DNA of 64,000 nucleotides from Streptomyces sp. NBC_00271 (GTDB lineage Bacteria; Actinomycetota; Actinomycetes; Streptomycetales; Streptomycetaceae). This document shows, one piece after another, positions 7,460-16,259 of this stretch (positions within the stretch are counted from its first letter, which is position 1; each line of letters opens with the position of its first letter). Position numbers and translations under genes: made by a program. Under the pieces are notes generated by a model. That model made no database searches, was not told the DNA's origin, and saw nothing but the letters and a program-made list of their open reading frames with translations. The DNA is taken from the NCBI RefSeq assembly GCF_036178845.1, contig NZ_CP108070.1:186001-250000 (forward strand), in the 5' to 3' direction.

Positions 7460-9070
7460 CTACAGCATCGCCTTCTGGGGCTGGGTGGGCACCACGATGA
7501 CGGTGGCGGTGCCGGCGCTCAGGGCCGCCTTGAACTCCCGCTCCAGGTCCCCCGTGGTCTCCACGTCGACCGCACGGCATCCGAATCCGCGGGCCACCGA
7601 GGCGATGTCGAGCCCGGGCAGGTCAAGTCCCGGAACGCCCGGCGTCTCCTCCAGTACCGCGAACGACTTGAGGATGGAGTACTCCTGGTTGCGCATGACC
7701 ACATACACGATGGGGAGGTTGTGCCGGGCCGCCGTCCAGATGGCCTGCACGGAGTACTGGAAGGAACCGTCGCCGATCAGGCCGACCACCGGCCGGTCGA
7801 CGCCCCGGTCCCGGTCGCCCAGCGCGACGCCCACCGCGGCCGGGGTGGCCCAGCCGATCCCTCCGCTGGCCGTGGCGAAGAACGATCCGCTCCTGACCGT
7901 CGGAAGCCACTCGACCTGCTGCGCCATCGTGGAGGTCGATTCGTTGACGATGACCGCGTCCGGCGGCCGGACCCTGCTCAGGGCGGCGTACACCTCCGGC
8001 GGGGTGAGCGGGCTGCCCGGCACCTGCGGCAGCTCACGGGGCCGCGCCATCGGCTCCGGAGCGGTCCGCGCAGACCCCTCGGCGACCATGTCCAGGAGCA
8101 GCTCGGTCGCCGTCGCGGGATCGCCCAGGAGGCTGTCGCCCACCCGCGCCGCCGCGGCAACCCCCGGATTGCCGGTGATCTGCAGGAGCTCGGTGCCGTC
8201 GGGGAGGTAGTCGCCGGGCACGTAGGGGTAGTAGCGGAACGCCTCCGCGCCGATCACGACCACCAGGTCGTGCCCGGCCAGCCGGTCGCTGATGGTCTTC
8301 ACCGACATGCCGAGCGGGCCGCGGAAGAGGGGGTGGTCCTCGGGGAAGGAGGCGCGGTCCAGCAGCGGGGCGCCGTAGACGGAAGCGCGCAGCTTCTCCG
8401 CCAGGGCCACCGCCGCGTCCCAGCCGCCGGCCCGGTCCACCTCCGGCCCGAAGACCAGCGCGGGACGGCGGCTTGCGGAGATGCGGTCGGCGAACAGCCG
8501 CAGGCGCTGCGCATCGGGGACGACCCGGTCGCTGACGGTCCGGACCCGGGTGAATCCGGACAGCGGCCGCTTCCAGTCGTCCATGGGAATCGACAGGTAG
8601 ACCGGTCCCGCCGGCGGCTGCAGTGCCTCCGCATAGGCCCGCATGAAAGCCTCGGGGACGTCTTCGGCGCGGGCCGGCTCGTAGGACCATTTCACCCACG
8701 GCTTCGGCAGCGTGGTGGCCTCGCGGTTGCCGAGATACGGCTCCCCGATCACGAGTTCACGGTGCTGCTGTCCCGAGGTGATGATCAGCGGCGTGTTTCC
8801 GTGGTAGGCCGCCACCAGGTTGCCCATCGCGTTTCCCACCCCGGCCGAGGAGTGCACGTTGACCAGTGCCGGGCGGCGCGTGACCTGGGCGAAGGCGTCG
8901 GCCATCGCGATGACGGACGCCTCCTGCAGCGCCAGGACGTAGGTGAAGTCCTCGGGGAAATCCTGCAGGAAGGTCTGCTCGGTCGAGCCGGGATTGCCGA
9001 AGACCGTGGTGAGTTTCAGGGTCCGCAGCAGGTCGTAGGTCACGCTGTGGACGGTGGATCGCTCGGTCAT
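7460..9070 (-). CDS. mdlC: thiamine-diphosphate enzyme, benzoylformate decarboxylase-like
   Basis: 536 residues, the usual length for benzoylformate decarboxylase. The N-terminal Pyr domain has FGNPGST (Ser29), LALQEASV (Glu50) and NVHSSAGVGN (His73), matching Ser26, Glu47 and His70 of the Pseudomonas enzyme with a constant offset of three. A stretch VKWSYEPA is shared with the family. The C-terminal PP domain has GDGSFQY and the metal-binding Asn in VMRNQEYSIL. The second catalytic His of the Pseudomonas enzyme (His281, in RYHQYDPG) appears as Tyr281 (RYYPYVPG), so the substrate may not be benzoylformate. It sits between an SDR and a crotonase remnant and close to a broken hydroxy-acid oxidase, which suggests an aromatic acid pathway. 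Confidence 0.85.
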   Translation of the reverse strand: MTERSTVHSVTYDLLRTLKLTTVFGNPGSTEQTFLQDFPEDFTYVLALQEASVIAMADAFAQVTRRPALVNVHSSAGVGNAMGNLVAAYHGNTPLIITSGQQHRELVIGEPYLGNREATTLPKPWVKWSYEPARAEDVPEAFMRAYAEALQPPAGPVYLSIPMDDWKRPLSGFTRVRTVSDRVVPDAQRLRLFADRISASRRPALVFGPEVDRAGGWDAAVALAEKLRASVYGAPLLDRASFPEDHPLFRGPLGMSVKTISDRLAGHDLVVVIGAEAFRYYPYVPGDYLPDGTELLQITGNPGVAAAARVGDSLLGDPATATELLLDMVAEGSARTAPEPMARPRELPQVPGSPLTPPEVYAALSRVRPPDAVIVNESTSTMAQQVEWLPTVRSGSFFATASGGIGWATPAAVGVALGDRDRGVDRPVVGLIGDGSFQYSVQAIWTAARHNLPIVYVVMRNQEYSILKSFAVLEETPGVPGLDLPGLDIASVARGFGCRAVDVETTGDLEREFKAALSAGTATVIVVPTQPQKAML

Positions 9071-9108
9071 TGTTGCCACCGACTTTCGTGCTGGAGCCGG
9101 GCGCCGGG

Positions 9109-9280
9109 TCAGCGGCCCTGCCCGTGGGGTGCGCGCTTCTCGGTGAAGGCCCGGGCGCCTTCCCTCGCGTCGTGGGACGCCGGAACCAAGCGCCGATCCG
9201 ATCCTGCTCGACACCGGCGCCCTCGTCGCGAAATGCGGTCCGTTCGGTGACGGCACGTCCGGCGGCCGCCACGGCCGGCG
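9109..9280 (-). pseudogene. enoyl-CoA hydratase/isomerase (crotonase), C-terminal remnant
   Basis: The frame ending at 9109 reads LVPASHDAREGARAFTEKR, the hallmark C-terminus of crotonases (S-x-DAREG-x-x-AF-x-EKR). The preceding part, TERTAFRDEGAGVEQDRIGA, lies in another frame, so there is at least one frameshift. The rest of the ~260-residue enzyme is missing upstream. A separate short frame further upstream (MNAADGTAAG, around 9410) could be the old N-terminus, which would mean a large internal deletion. The fragment lies 38 bp upstream of the ThDP enzyme start. Confidence 0.6.
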
Positions 9281-9434
9281 GGGCGACGCCGCAGCGGACC
9301 TCCGTCCGGCCGAAGCCCGGCGCTCCGCGGGGCCACGCTCATGCCGCGGGCGGGCGCCGTCCCGGGGCCCGCGACGGGCCGGCCGCCGTGCCGTCTGCCG
9401 CGTTCATGCACCGCTCCTTTGCCGCGCTCATGTA

Positions 9435-9480
9435 CCGGTCCTTCCGGTCCTTCCGGTCCTTCCGGTCCGGGGACCGGAAG
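9435..9480. repeat. 9-bp tandem repeat running into a 10-bp palindrome
   Basis: CCGGTCCTT is repeated about four times from 9435. The last copy forms a perfect inverted repeat, CTTCCGGTCC at 9459 and GGACCGGAAG at 9471, separated by GG. It lies upstream of the crotonase remnant on the minus strand and upstream of the LLM gene on the plus strand. It could be a transcript hairpin or a protein site. Confidence 0.6.
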
Positions 9481-9602
9481 GAGCGTTTCCGTGAGGACGA
9501 CGCTAGAAGCGTGCACGGATGGAGCCATTGGGCGACGAACACCACATTTGCCGGGAAATTGGTTTCTTGGCACCAATATGCGCGGCACTCACCGGTATTT
9601 CC

Positions 9603-9617
9603 TTGCTTGACAAAGCA
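9603..9617. promoter_or_regulatory. predicted MarR operator, site 1
   Basis: TTGCTTGACAAAGCA, 51 bases before the LLM start codon. Near-identical sites lie before the GMC gene (10623) and yceI (13074), and a related one lies before the marR gene itself (12883). Confidence 0.6.
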
Positions 9618-9668
9618 GATGAATGCCTAAGCATACTCGGTCGGTCGGTCCGGCACACGGGAGCCCGC

Positions 9669-10547
9669 ATGAACCTCGGCATGGCCATCGCTGACTTCAC
9701 CCAGCCCCAGGGCCCGGCAGGCATCGCACGTCACGTGGGCCGGCTCGCCCGCACCGCGGAGGAGTACGGGTTCACACGCATCGCCGTCATGGACCATCTC
9801 TTCCAGATCGGGATCGTGGGGACGTCCGAACAGGAAATGCTGGAGGCGTACACCACGCTGGGCTACCTGGCGGCGAGCACCGAACGCGTGGAGCTTCTCG
9901 CCCTGGTGACCTCGGCCGGCTACCGCGAGCCCGGCCTGCTGGCCAAGATGGTCACCACGCTCGACGTGCTGTCCGAGGGCCGGGCGGCCCTGGGCATCGG
10001 TGTCGGCGCGGGGTTCAACGTCGCCGAGGCGCGCGGACTGGGCCTGCCCTTCCCGCCCGTCGCCGAGCGGTTCGAACGCCTCGAGGAGACGCTGCGGATC
10101 TGCCTGCAGATGTGGAGCGACGACGAAGGGCCCTTCAACGGCCGCCACTACCGGCTCGAGCGCACCCTCAACTCCCCCGCCACGGTACGGCGCCCCCACC
10201 CGCCGATCCTGATCGGCGGGTCCGGCGAGCAGAAGACGCTGCGGCTCGTCGCGGAGTACGGCAACGCCTGCAACCTCTTCCACGGACCGGACCTCCGGCA
10301 CAAACTCGACGTGCTGCGCGGACACTGCGACCGGGCCGGGCGGGACTACGACACGATCGAGAAGACCGTCCTCCTCCCCCTCGACCCCGGGCCGCGGGGC
10401 AAGCACGTGCCGGGCCTGCTCGCCGAACTGCGCCGGCTGCACCGGATCGGCATCGACCACGTCATCGGCCCGGTACGGGGAGCCGACCAGCAGGCGGCCC
10501 TCCAGCTGCTCGGAGAACGCGTCGTTCCCGAGGCAGCGCATTTCTGA
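9669..10547 (+). CDS. LLM-class F420-dependent oxidoreductase
   Basis: 292 residues from the ATG at 9669; upstream in-frame starts look unlikely. A luciferase-like TIM barrel with MDHLFQIG, LLALVTSAGYREPGLLAKMVTTLDVLSEGRA, LGIGVGAGFNVAEARGLGLPFPP and RRPHPPILIGGSGEQKTLRLVA, the last being a signature of the F420-using branch. The family oxidises or reduces small molecules with F420 or FMN in the cytosol; the substrate cannot be read. Placed head-to-tail before the GMC oxidoreductase and preceded by a predicted MarR operator. Confidence 0.85.
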   Translation: MNLGMAIADFTQPQGPAGIARHVGRLARTAEEYGFTRIAVMDHLFQIGIVGTSEQEMLEAYTTLGYLAASTERVELLALVTSAGYREPGLLAKMVTTLDVLSEGRAALGIGVGAGFNVAEARGLGLPFPPVAERFERLEETLRICLQMWSDDEGPFNGRHYRLERTLNSPATVRRPHPPILIGGSGEQKTLRLVAEYGNACNLFHGPDLRHKLDVLRGHCDRAGRDYDTIEKTVLLPLDPGPRGKHVPGLLAELRRLHRIGIDHVIGPVRGADQQAALQLLGERVVPEAAHF

Positions 10548-10622
10548 GATACCGCACCTCTGAGGCACCGCATCCCCGACCTCAGTACGTGGCAGGAACC
10601 TGACCAACCCCGCAGTATCAAT

Positions 10623-10637
10623 TTGCTTGAAGAAGCA
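10623..10637. promoter_or_regulatory. predicted MarR operator, site 2
   Basis: TTGCTTGAAGAAGCA, differing from site 1 at two of 15 positions, 40 bases before the GMC start codon and just upstream of its ribosome site. Confidence 0.55.
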
Positions 10638-10677
10638 TTCAAAGAGCATCCACTGACAAGTCCTCGGAGGAAAGTCC

Positions 10678-12208
10678 GTGAAGTGACAGCAACGACCGGC
10701 CGGGCAAGGACGCCGATGTCATCGTCGTCGGAGGCGGATCCGCGGGCGCCGTGCTCGCTGCCCGGCTCAGCGAGGACCCGCAGCGCGAGGTCCTGCTGAT
10801 CGAGGCAGGCCCGGACTACCCCGCGGGGCAGTTCCCCCACGGGCTGCGGACCCCGCATCTGCTGGCCGATCCGGACCACGACTGGGGCTACACCGCGCGG
10901 GGCACCGACCGGGCCCCGGGCATCCCCGCTCCGCGCGGCCGGACCATGGGGGGCAGTTCCGCCGTCAACGCGGGGGTGGCCATCCGGGCGCGTCCCGGGG
11001 ACTTCGCCGCCTGGGCGGACCGTTACGGCATCAAGGGCTGGTCCTACGAGGACGTCCTCCCCACGTTCAGGCGCATGGAGAACACACCGGCCGGCGACGA
11101 CGCCTACCACGGGCGCCTGGGCCCCTTCCCCGTCCGCCAGTGGTCCTACGAGCAACTCACGTCGCCTCTGCGGGCGTTCGTCGACGGCTCGGCGGACCGC
11201 GGGTTCCGGCGTGTCGAGGACTTCAACGGGGCCGAGCAGGAGGGCGTCGGCGGCTATCCCGTCAACATCGTCGGCGGGGTGCGGCAGAACACCGCCCTGG
11301 CCTATCTGACGCCACCGGTGCGCCAGCGCCCCAATCTCCGGGTGCTGAGCGAGGTCACCGCCGACACCGTACTCATCAAGGACGGCACGGCGCGCGGCGT
11401 GGTGAGTGCCTCCGGCACCGTGTACCGGGCCGCCGAGGTGATACTCGCCGCCGGCAGCTACGGCAGTCCGGCCATCCTGCTGCGCTCCGGCGTCGGACCG
11501 GCGAAGGACCTGCGGGCACTGGGCATCGGTGTGGTCGCCGACCTGCCGGTCGGCCGGCGGTTGCAGGACCATCCCTTCTTCCACTCGCTGTTCGCCCTGG
11601 CGCCCGGGCACCAGACGATGACGGACGCCTTCTCGGCGGGTCTGTGGTGCGCCTCGACCGAGGCTCAGGCCGGCGAACTGGACCTCGGCATCGTGGCCGT
11701 GCACCTGCTGGACGGCTCCTTCAGTCCGACCGGCGGAGCCCTGCTCCTGGCGACGGCCGTCACCCGGCCGGAGTCACGAGGCTCCCTCCGCCTGGCCGGC
11801 CGGGACCCCTACGCCGCTCCGGTCATCGACGACAACTACCTCGCCACCGCCAGGGACCGCCGCCGCATGCTGGAGGGCGTGAAGCTCGTGCGCGGCCTCG
11901 TGGGCACGCCGCGGTTCGCACGGGTACTGGCCGGCGAACTCGTTCCCGGCGACGCGGTCCGGGGCGACGAGGAACTGCTGGACACGATCGAGGCCGGGAT
12001 CTCCACTTACGGTCACCCCACCTCGACCGTGCCCATGGGAGGGCCCGAGGACGAATGGTCCGTGGTCGACGAGTCGGGCGCGGTCAAGGGGGTCGAGCGG
12101 CTGCGCGTCGTGGACGCCTCCATCATGCCGGAGGTCCCGTCCACCGTGACCAACGCGACCACCATCATGATCGCGGAGCACATCGCCCGCCGCGTGTACC
12201 GGGCCTGA
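10678..12208 (+). pseudogene. GMC-family FAD oxidoreductase with a one-base frameshift at its start codon
   Basis: A strong ribosome site (GGAGGA at 10666) precedes GTG at 10678, but the frame reads GTG-AAG-TGA. Removing one A after the GTG restores a frame that begins SDSNDRPGKDADVIVVGGG and continues into the complete enzyme. From the repaired start the protein is ~509 residues with the FAD fold (VIVVGGGSAGAVLAARLSED), the GMC signatures GRTMGGSSAVNAG and GSYGSPAILLRSGVGP, and the C-terminal GHPTSTVPMGG and VPSTVTNATTIMIAEHIA. The next available start, GTG 10751, would delete the FAD-binding glycine motif. It is either inactivated or a sequence error. It belongs to the predicted MarR regulon. 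Confidence 0.75.
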
Positions 12209-12237
12209 CGGAACGTCGCGTGTACCGGGCCTGACGG
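12191..12237. repeat. 26-bp-period tandem duplication over the GMC stop codon
   Basis: The 21 bases that encode the last residues VYRA and the stop, starting CGCGTGTACC, occur at 12191 and again at 12217. The duplication does not change the protein. Confidence 0.8.
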
Positions 12238-12324
12238 GGCGTGGGGAACCCCCGGCGCCGGGGAGCGCGGCGCGGACCGCCCGGCGCTGGTGCGGTCCGC
12301 GTCGGCTCCACCGCGCGGGCGGCG

Positions 12325-12420
12325 ACGAAATTTGTCGAACAGGACGGCGGGTGGCTCTTCGCCGAGCGCGGACTGATGGCCGACCGGACCGGGACACGGC
12401 CGTCCGTGGCCTGGTTCAGT
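12325..12420 (+). pseudogene. possible SnoaL/NTF2-like protein, C-terminal fragment
   Basis: A short open stretch reads KFVEQDGGWLFAERGL, then DRTGTRPSVAW, which resembles the C-terminus of SnoaL-like polyketide-cyclase-fold proteins (DGGW-x-FAER). No N-terminal part is found upstream. It lies between the GMC gene and marR. The match is short, so the call is tentative. Confidence 0.3.
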
Positions 12421-12868
12421 CCAGCTTTTTCACAACGGCCTCGAACTGCCTCACCAGAGCGGGCAGGGAGCGTCCGTCGAGCTGGTCGACGACCCGCTTA
12501 CGGGCACTCGCCAGATGAACGGGGTAGGCGGCCTGAAGACGCTTCAGCCCCTCGGGGGTCAAAGAGGCCACATTGCCCCGCCCGTCGCCTTCGTGGCGCC
12601 GCTTGGTCACCTGGCCCCGGGCCTGGAGCGTGTCCACGATCCGGGTGATCCGGCTTGCCGACAGGGCGCTGGCCGCGGCGAGATCCGTCATCCGCAGCTC
12701 CTGGTTCTCCGCTTCGGAGAGACTCATGAGGACGACGTACTCGGTGAGCGTCAGACCCGTGGCCCGCAGCAGATCGTCGTCCAGCGAGCGCGGGAGCGCG
12801 ATGATGACGCGCATCAGGGCACGCCAGAATCGCTCTTCCTCGGCGGCCAGCGGATCAACGTCACTCAT
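12416..12868 (-). CDS. MarR-family regulator, probable controller of the adjacent redox genes
   Basis: 150 residues from the ATG at 12868. Winged helix with recognition helix ALSASRITRIVDTLQARGQV, wing RRHEGDGRGNVASLTPEGL and flanking dimerisation helices. It is divergent from yceI. The same inverted motif (TTGCTTGA/AAGCA) appears 15 bases before its own start and before LLM, GMC and yceI, so autoregulation and control of these genes is the simplest reading. The gene is intact while three of the four proposed targets are frameshifted. Confidence 0.85.
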   Translation of the reverse strand: MSDVDPLAAEEERFWRALMRVIIALPRSLDDDLLRATGLTLTEYVVLMSLSEAENQELRMTDLAAASALSASRITRIVDTLQARGQVTKRRHEGDGRGNVASLTPEGLKRLQAAYPVHLASARKRVVDQLDGRSLPALVRQFEAVVKKLD

Positions 12869-12882
12869 CCGTGCAGCTTACA

Positions 12883-12896
12883 TGCTCAAGCAAGCA
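12883..12896. promoter_or_regulatory. predicted MarR operator, autoregulatory site
   Basis: TGCTCAAGCAAGCA; on the minus strand it reads TGCTTGCTTGAGCA. It lies 15 bases before the marR start codon, where binding would block initiation. Confidence 0.45.
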
Positions 12897-12970
12897 AGCT
12901 CAAGCGGTGATCGGATCCCGGGCCCCGCGCAGCCTGCGGCGCCGACAGGGCCGGCCGACGGCCGACCGCA

Positions 12971-12994
12971 CCTGCGCCTGCGCCTGCGCCTGCG
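12971..12994. repeat. hexamer tandem repeat
   Basis: CCTGCG repeated four times in the divergent region between marR and yceI. Confidence 0.8.
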
Positions 12995-13073
12995 CGGCGA
13001 ACGGGCTGGCGGTCGCGGGATCCAGTCGACCATGGCACGCCTGCGGGCACTGGCCCGACAAGCCTCAATTTAC

Positions 13074-13119
13074 TTGCTCGACAAAGCATCACCACCCTAG
13101 AGATGCTTGCTTACGCAAG
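13074..13119. promoter_or_regulatory. two predicted MarR operators before yceI
   Basis: TTGCTCGACAAAGCA at 13074-13088 differs from site 1 by one base. A second site at 13106-13119, CTTGC-TTAC-GCAAG, is a perfect 5-bp inverted repeat. Both lie 55 to 100 bases before the yceI ATG. Confidence 0.55.
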
Positions 13120-13173
13120 GAACAATCTGCCGGGGATCGCCGTGTGCGACGACGAGTGAGAGGCCAGAAGGGC

Positions 13174-13804
13174 ATGAGTGTCCAGTTGCCGCCCGCCGGG
13201 ACCTACCAGGTCGATCCGGCGCGATCGTCCATCACCTTCACCACCCGGCACCTGTTCGGCCTCGGCAGGGTGAACGGCACTTTCACGCTGGAGTCGGCGA
13301 GCATCTCCGTCGCCGAGCCGGTGCCCGGGTCGGCCGTGCACGCGGTCGTCGCGGCGGGCAGTTTCCACACCGGTGCGGCTCGCCGACGATCACGTGCGCT
13401 CGCCCGCGTTCCTGGACGCGGACCGGCACCCGGCCATCCGCTTCGAGTCGAGCGGGGCGGTCCGCGGCGACGACGGCATCTGGACGGTGGAGGGATCGCT
13501 CACGGTCCGTGGGCACCGGGCTCCCCTCCGGCTGACGATCGACTCACTGACCGTCAGGGACGGATCGCTGCGGCTCTCGGCCTCGGCGACCGTCGACCGG
13601 CACCGCCACGGCCTGACAGCCGCCCGCGGGATGGCGGCGCGCCGGCTGCGGCTCTCCCTGACCGCCACCGCTCACCCCACCACCAGTCCCACCGCCGGCC
13701 CCATCACGAACGCGACCACGCGCCCGGCCCTCAGCACGGCGACTCGCGCCGTCGCGCCGGCAGAAGAAGAAAGGGACCTTCTGATGTCTCCCAAGTCGCA
13801 GTGA
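13174..13804 (+). pseudogene. YceI-family protein, frameshifted
   Basis: From the ATG at 13174 the protein reads as YceI: GTYQVDPARSSITFTTRHLFGLGRV, then VVAAGSFHTG. At about 13370 the homology moves to the next frame: VRLADDHVRSPAFLDADRHPAIRFES, WTVEGSLTVRG and LRLTID. One or a few bases have been lost where the family usually has TGN-x-x-RD. YceI proteins bind isoprenoid-like lipids in a beta barrel. The shifted frame also runs past the usual end of the family up to 13804, so the 3' end may be damaged too. Confidence 0.7.
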
Positions 13805-14385
13805 TCTACTACTCCTCCACCGGGACGGTCCACGAGCTGGCGGAGTCGGTGGCCGAGGGCGCCCGCAAGGAAGGCGCGGAGGTACGGCTTCTGCGCGTCG
13901 CCGAACTGGCCCCCAAGGAGGCCATCGCCACCAACGAGGCCTGGGCGGCGCACATGGTGGCCACCGAGGACATCCCCATGGCGACCCCGGACGACATCGA
14001 GTGGGCGGACGCCGTCATCTTCGGCTCCCCCACCCGGTTCGGCAACATCGCCAGCCAGCTCAAGCAGTTCATCGACACCCTCGGCGGCCTGTGGGCCCAG
14101 GGCAAGCTGGCCGACAAGATCTACAGCGGCTTCACCGCCACCGCCACCGCGCACGGCGGGCAGGAGTCCACGCTGCTGGCCCTGTACAACTCCGTCCACC
14201 ACTTCGGCGGCATCATCGTCACGCCCGGGTACACCGACCCCGTGAAGTTCGCCGACGGCAACCCCTACGGCACCAGCCACGTCAACGGCCAGGGAGCGGT
14301 CCCCGTCGACGACACCGCCCGTGCCGCCGCCGTCTACCAGGGCAAGCGCGTGGCCGCCGTCACCGCGCAGTTCAAGAACGCCTGA
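13784..14385 (+). pseudogene. wrbA: NAD(P)H:quinone oxidoreductase (WrbA type) with a two-base insertion after the start codon
   Basis: The ATG at 13784 has a purine-rich ribosome site but reads ATG-TCT-CCC-AAG and meets TGA at codon 7. The WrbA frame, SQVAVIYYSSTGTVHELAE, joins the ATG only if one TC of the TCTC is removed. The rest is intact: FMN loop SSTGT, FGSPTRFGNIASQLKQFID, then TATAHGGQESTLL and GYTDPVKFADGNPYGTSHV, total ~199 residues. In-frame initiation at GTG 13801 would lose part of the first beta strand but keep the FMN loop, so weak function cannot be excluded. Type IV quinone reductases protect against quinone stress. Confidence 0.75.
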
Positions 14386-14452
14386 CAGGACGTTCCGGGC
14401 CGCGTCACGGCGCGCGGGCCGGGGCCGGGCTCGACCGCTCGGTCGGCGGGGG

Positions 14453-14640
14453 TCAGTGCTGGGCAAACTGAACGCGCGTCGGCTGCACGGCGTCCGGCCG
14501 CAGGGCGATCCCGTTGAGCACCAGCGGTTCTCCGTAGATGTCGGTGATCCTGATCGCGCCCCCGCACCCGCTGCCCTGGTCGGAGAGGAAGTAGTTGTAG
14601 TCGGGGGCGATCCGGTCTGTACCCCGCTGCCGGGTCGGGG
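14453..14640 (-). pseudogene. expansin-like or cellulose-binding C-terminal fragment
   Basis: The minus strand encodes GCGGAIRITDIYGEPLVLNG, then IALRPDAVQPTRVQFAQH and a stop. The pattern RITDIYG, a Gly-Ile-x-Leu turn, then VQxTxVQF is like the end of bacterial expansin-type or carbohydrate-binding domains. The upstream part is not recognisable, so only a fragment is present. The family call is tentative. Confidence 0.35.
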
Positions 14641-14681
14641 CTGCGGCGGAGGGGGTGAAGTTCCCTGCGCGGGGCCGAACA

Positions 14682-15092
14682 TCAGGTCAGCGGAGGGCTG
14701 AAGGGCCCCGCGGCCCTCTCGAAGACTTCGAGGGTGATCTCCGGGACGAAAACAGCATCGCTCTCCAGGCCCTCGGGAAGGTGTCCCCGCATGTCCTCAC
14801 GGCACAAGAGCGTGCCGTCGGGAATGAGGATCCCCGCGCCGAGCCGGTCCGCCAGCTCGATGATGATCTTCCACACGTCGCCGGTCTGCGGGCGTTCGAC
14901 GCCGATGCCGCCGCCAAAGACGAACACCTCGGCCTCGCTGCCGTCGGCGGCACGGATCCAGAACTCCGTATCGCCCTCGGCCGCCTTCTCGGGCGCGGCG
15001 TCGCAGGGCGAAAGGACCGCCCGGACCACGTCCATGTCCGGCTCGGCCGGCTCACCGTCCAAGAACCGGTAGAGGCTCAGGTTGTAGCTCAT
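14682..15092 (-). CDS. conserved-looking hypothetical protein
   Basis: 136 residues from the ATG at 15092 (MSYNLSLYRFLDGEPAEP). Acidic, soluble, no membrane segment. The middle reads ADGSEAEVFVFGGGIGVERP and DVWKIIIELADRLGAGIL, which suggests a small alpha/beta fold. I do not recognise a family. Codon bias and composition are those of a real gene. Confidence 0.6.
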   Translation of the reverse strand: MSYNLSLYRFLDGEPAEPDMDVVRAVLSPCDAAPEKAAEGDTEFWIRAADGSEAEVFVFGGGIGVERPQTGDVWKIIIELADRLGAGILIPDGTLLCREDMRGHLPEGLESDAVFVPEITLEVFERAAGPFSPPLT

Positions 15093-15433
15093 TGCGGCGG
15101 CCCCGGTCTGCACACGAGCCCGATTGCCCTGACGTCGTCGCCGAGGGGCCCGATGTCCCCGCTGCCCAAGAGGGGCCTCCTTCGCTGTCGTGTGCGGGGA
15201 TCATCGCATCGGCGACTGACAGCAGGCGCCAGAACTCCCGAACCAGCCGGACCGCTTCGGCCTTGACCGGCACGGCCGTCGCGGCGAGCGCTTCGCGGCG
15301 CCCTGCGACGTCCGGGGAACGGGGAACGGGTGCCGGACGTCCTGGCGGCCCGACGGCATGAGCACTCTCGACAGCCGGGGTCCGGACCGCTCCCCGGTCC
15401 GGGGAGGAACGCGCCTCGCACTAGCGTGGCCGC
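15093..15433. other. intergenic, one doubtful short minus-strand frame
   Basis: A GTG at 15273 opens MPVKAEAVRLVREFWRLL, but the frame soon becomes low-quality and overlaps the hypothetical gene. It may be the start of a degraded gene. Nothing else is supported. Confidence 0.35.
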
Positions 15434-16087
15434 ATGCGTTTTGCTTTCAAGACGTCACCGCAGAGTACGACTTGGGACGCCATGCTCCAGGTGTGGCGGG
15501 CCGCCAACGACACATGGCGGCAACGCTCGACATCGTGTCCGGCGGCCGGCTGGAGCTCGGCCTCGGGACCGGCTGGAACCAGGAGGAGTCCAGTGCCTAC
15601 GGCATCGAGCTGGGCACCCCGAAAGAGCGCAGCGACCGGTTCGAGGAGGCGTGCGAGGTCATCACCGGTCTGCTCAGCCGGGAGAGCACGACGTTCAAAG
15701 GCAGCTCCTACGAGCTGACCGGCGCCCGCTGCAACCCCAAGCCCGTGCAGCGGCCGTACCCGTCGCTGTGCATCGGCGGCAGCGGCGAGAAGCGCACCCT
15801 GCGCACCGCCGCCCGCTTCGCACAGCACTGGAACTTCGACAGCGGCACGGTCGGGCGGTTCATCCGCGCGCGACGTACTCCACCAGTACTGCGCCGACGT
15901 CCGCCGGGGCCCGGCGGAGATCCTGCTGTCGAGCCAGGTGCGGTTCAGCGGCGATCCGGCCGCGACGGCGGCCAGCGCCGCCGAGCTCGGCGAGGCCGGT
16001 GCGGAGCTTGCCATCGTCTATCTGCCGCCGCCCTGCACCGCCGCCGTGCTGGAACCGCTGGCAACAGCGCTGGGCCGGCCGGCCTGA
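15434..16087 (+). pseudogene. LLM-class F420-dependent oxidoreductase, decayed
   Basis: The ATG at 15434 starts MRFAFKTSPQSTTWDAMLQV, the typical N-terminus of this subfamily. About 70 residues are then missing, and the homology resumes in another frame with MAATLDIVSGGRLELGLG, RPYPSLCIGGSGEKRTLRTA and ARFAQHWNF. After ~15890 it moves again to DVLHQYCADVRRGPAEILLS and ends with ATALGRPA at 16087. So there is an internal deletion of ~200 bases and at least two frame changes. It is a different subfamily from the intact LLM gene at 9669. Confidence 0.75.
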
Positions 16088-16259
16088 GCCCAGGACCGGC
16101 GCCCTCCGCAGCCCTGCGCCGACCTGGATGACGGGAGCTGTACCAGTCACGGCTGCAGCGCTGTCACAAAACCAACCACTATCCGGTCATTAGGGGAGAA
16201 AAGGGGCACATCGCTGGAGCCCCGCACCGCCGGCTTTCCCAGACTCCCGAGGACAGCAC

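Noticed and set aside
10751..12208. GMC oxidoreductase starting at GTG 10751
   Set aside because: This start removes the FAD-binding glycine motif and has no ribosome site; a frameshift at GTG 10678 explains the data better.
12871..14385. A single 504-residue protein covering yceI and wrbA
   Set aside because: The frame joins unrelated parts; yceI homology leaves this frame at ~13370 and wrbA homology re-enters after 13786.
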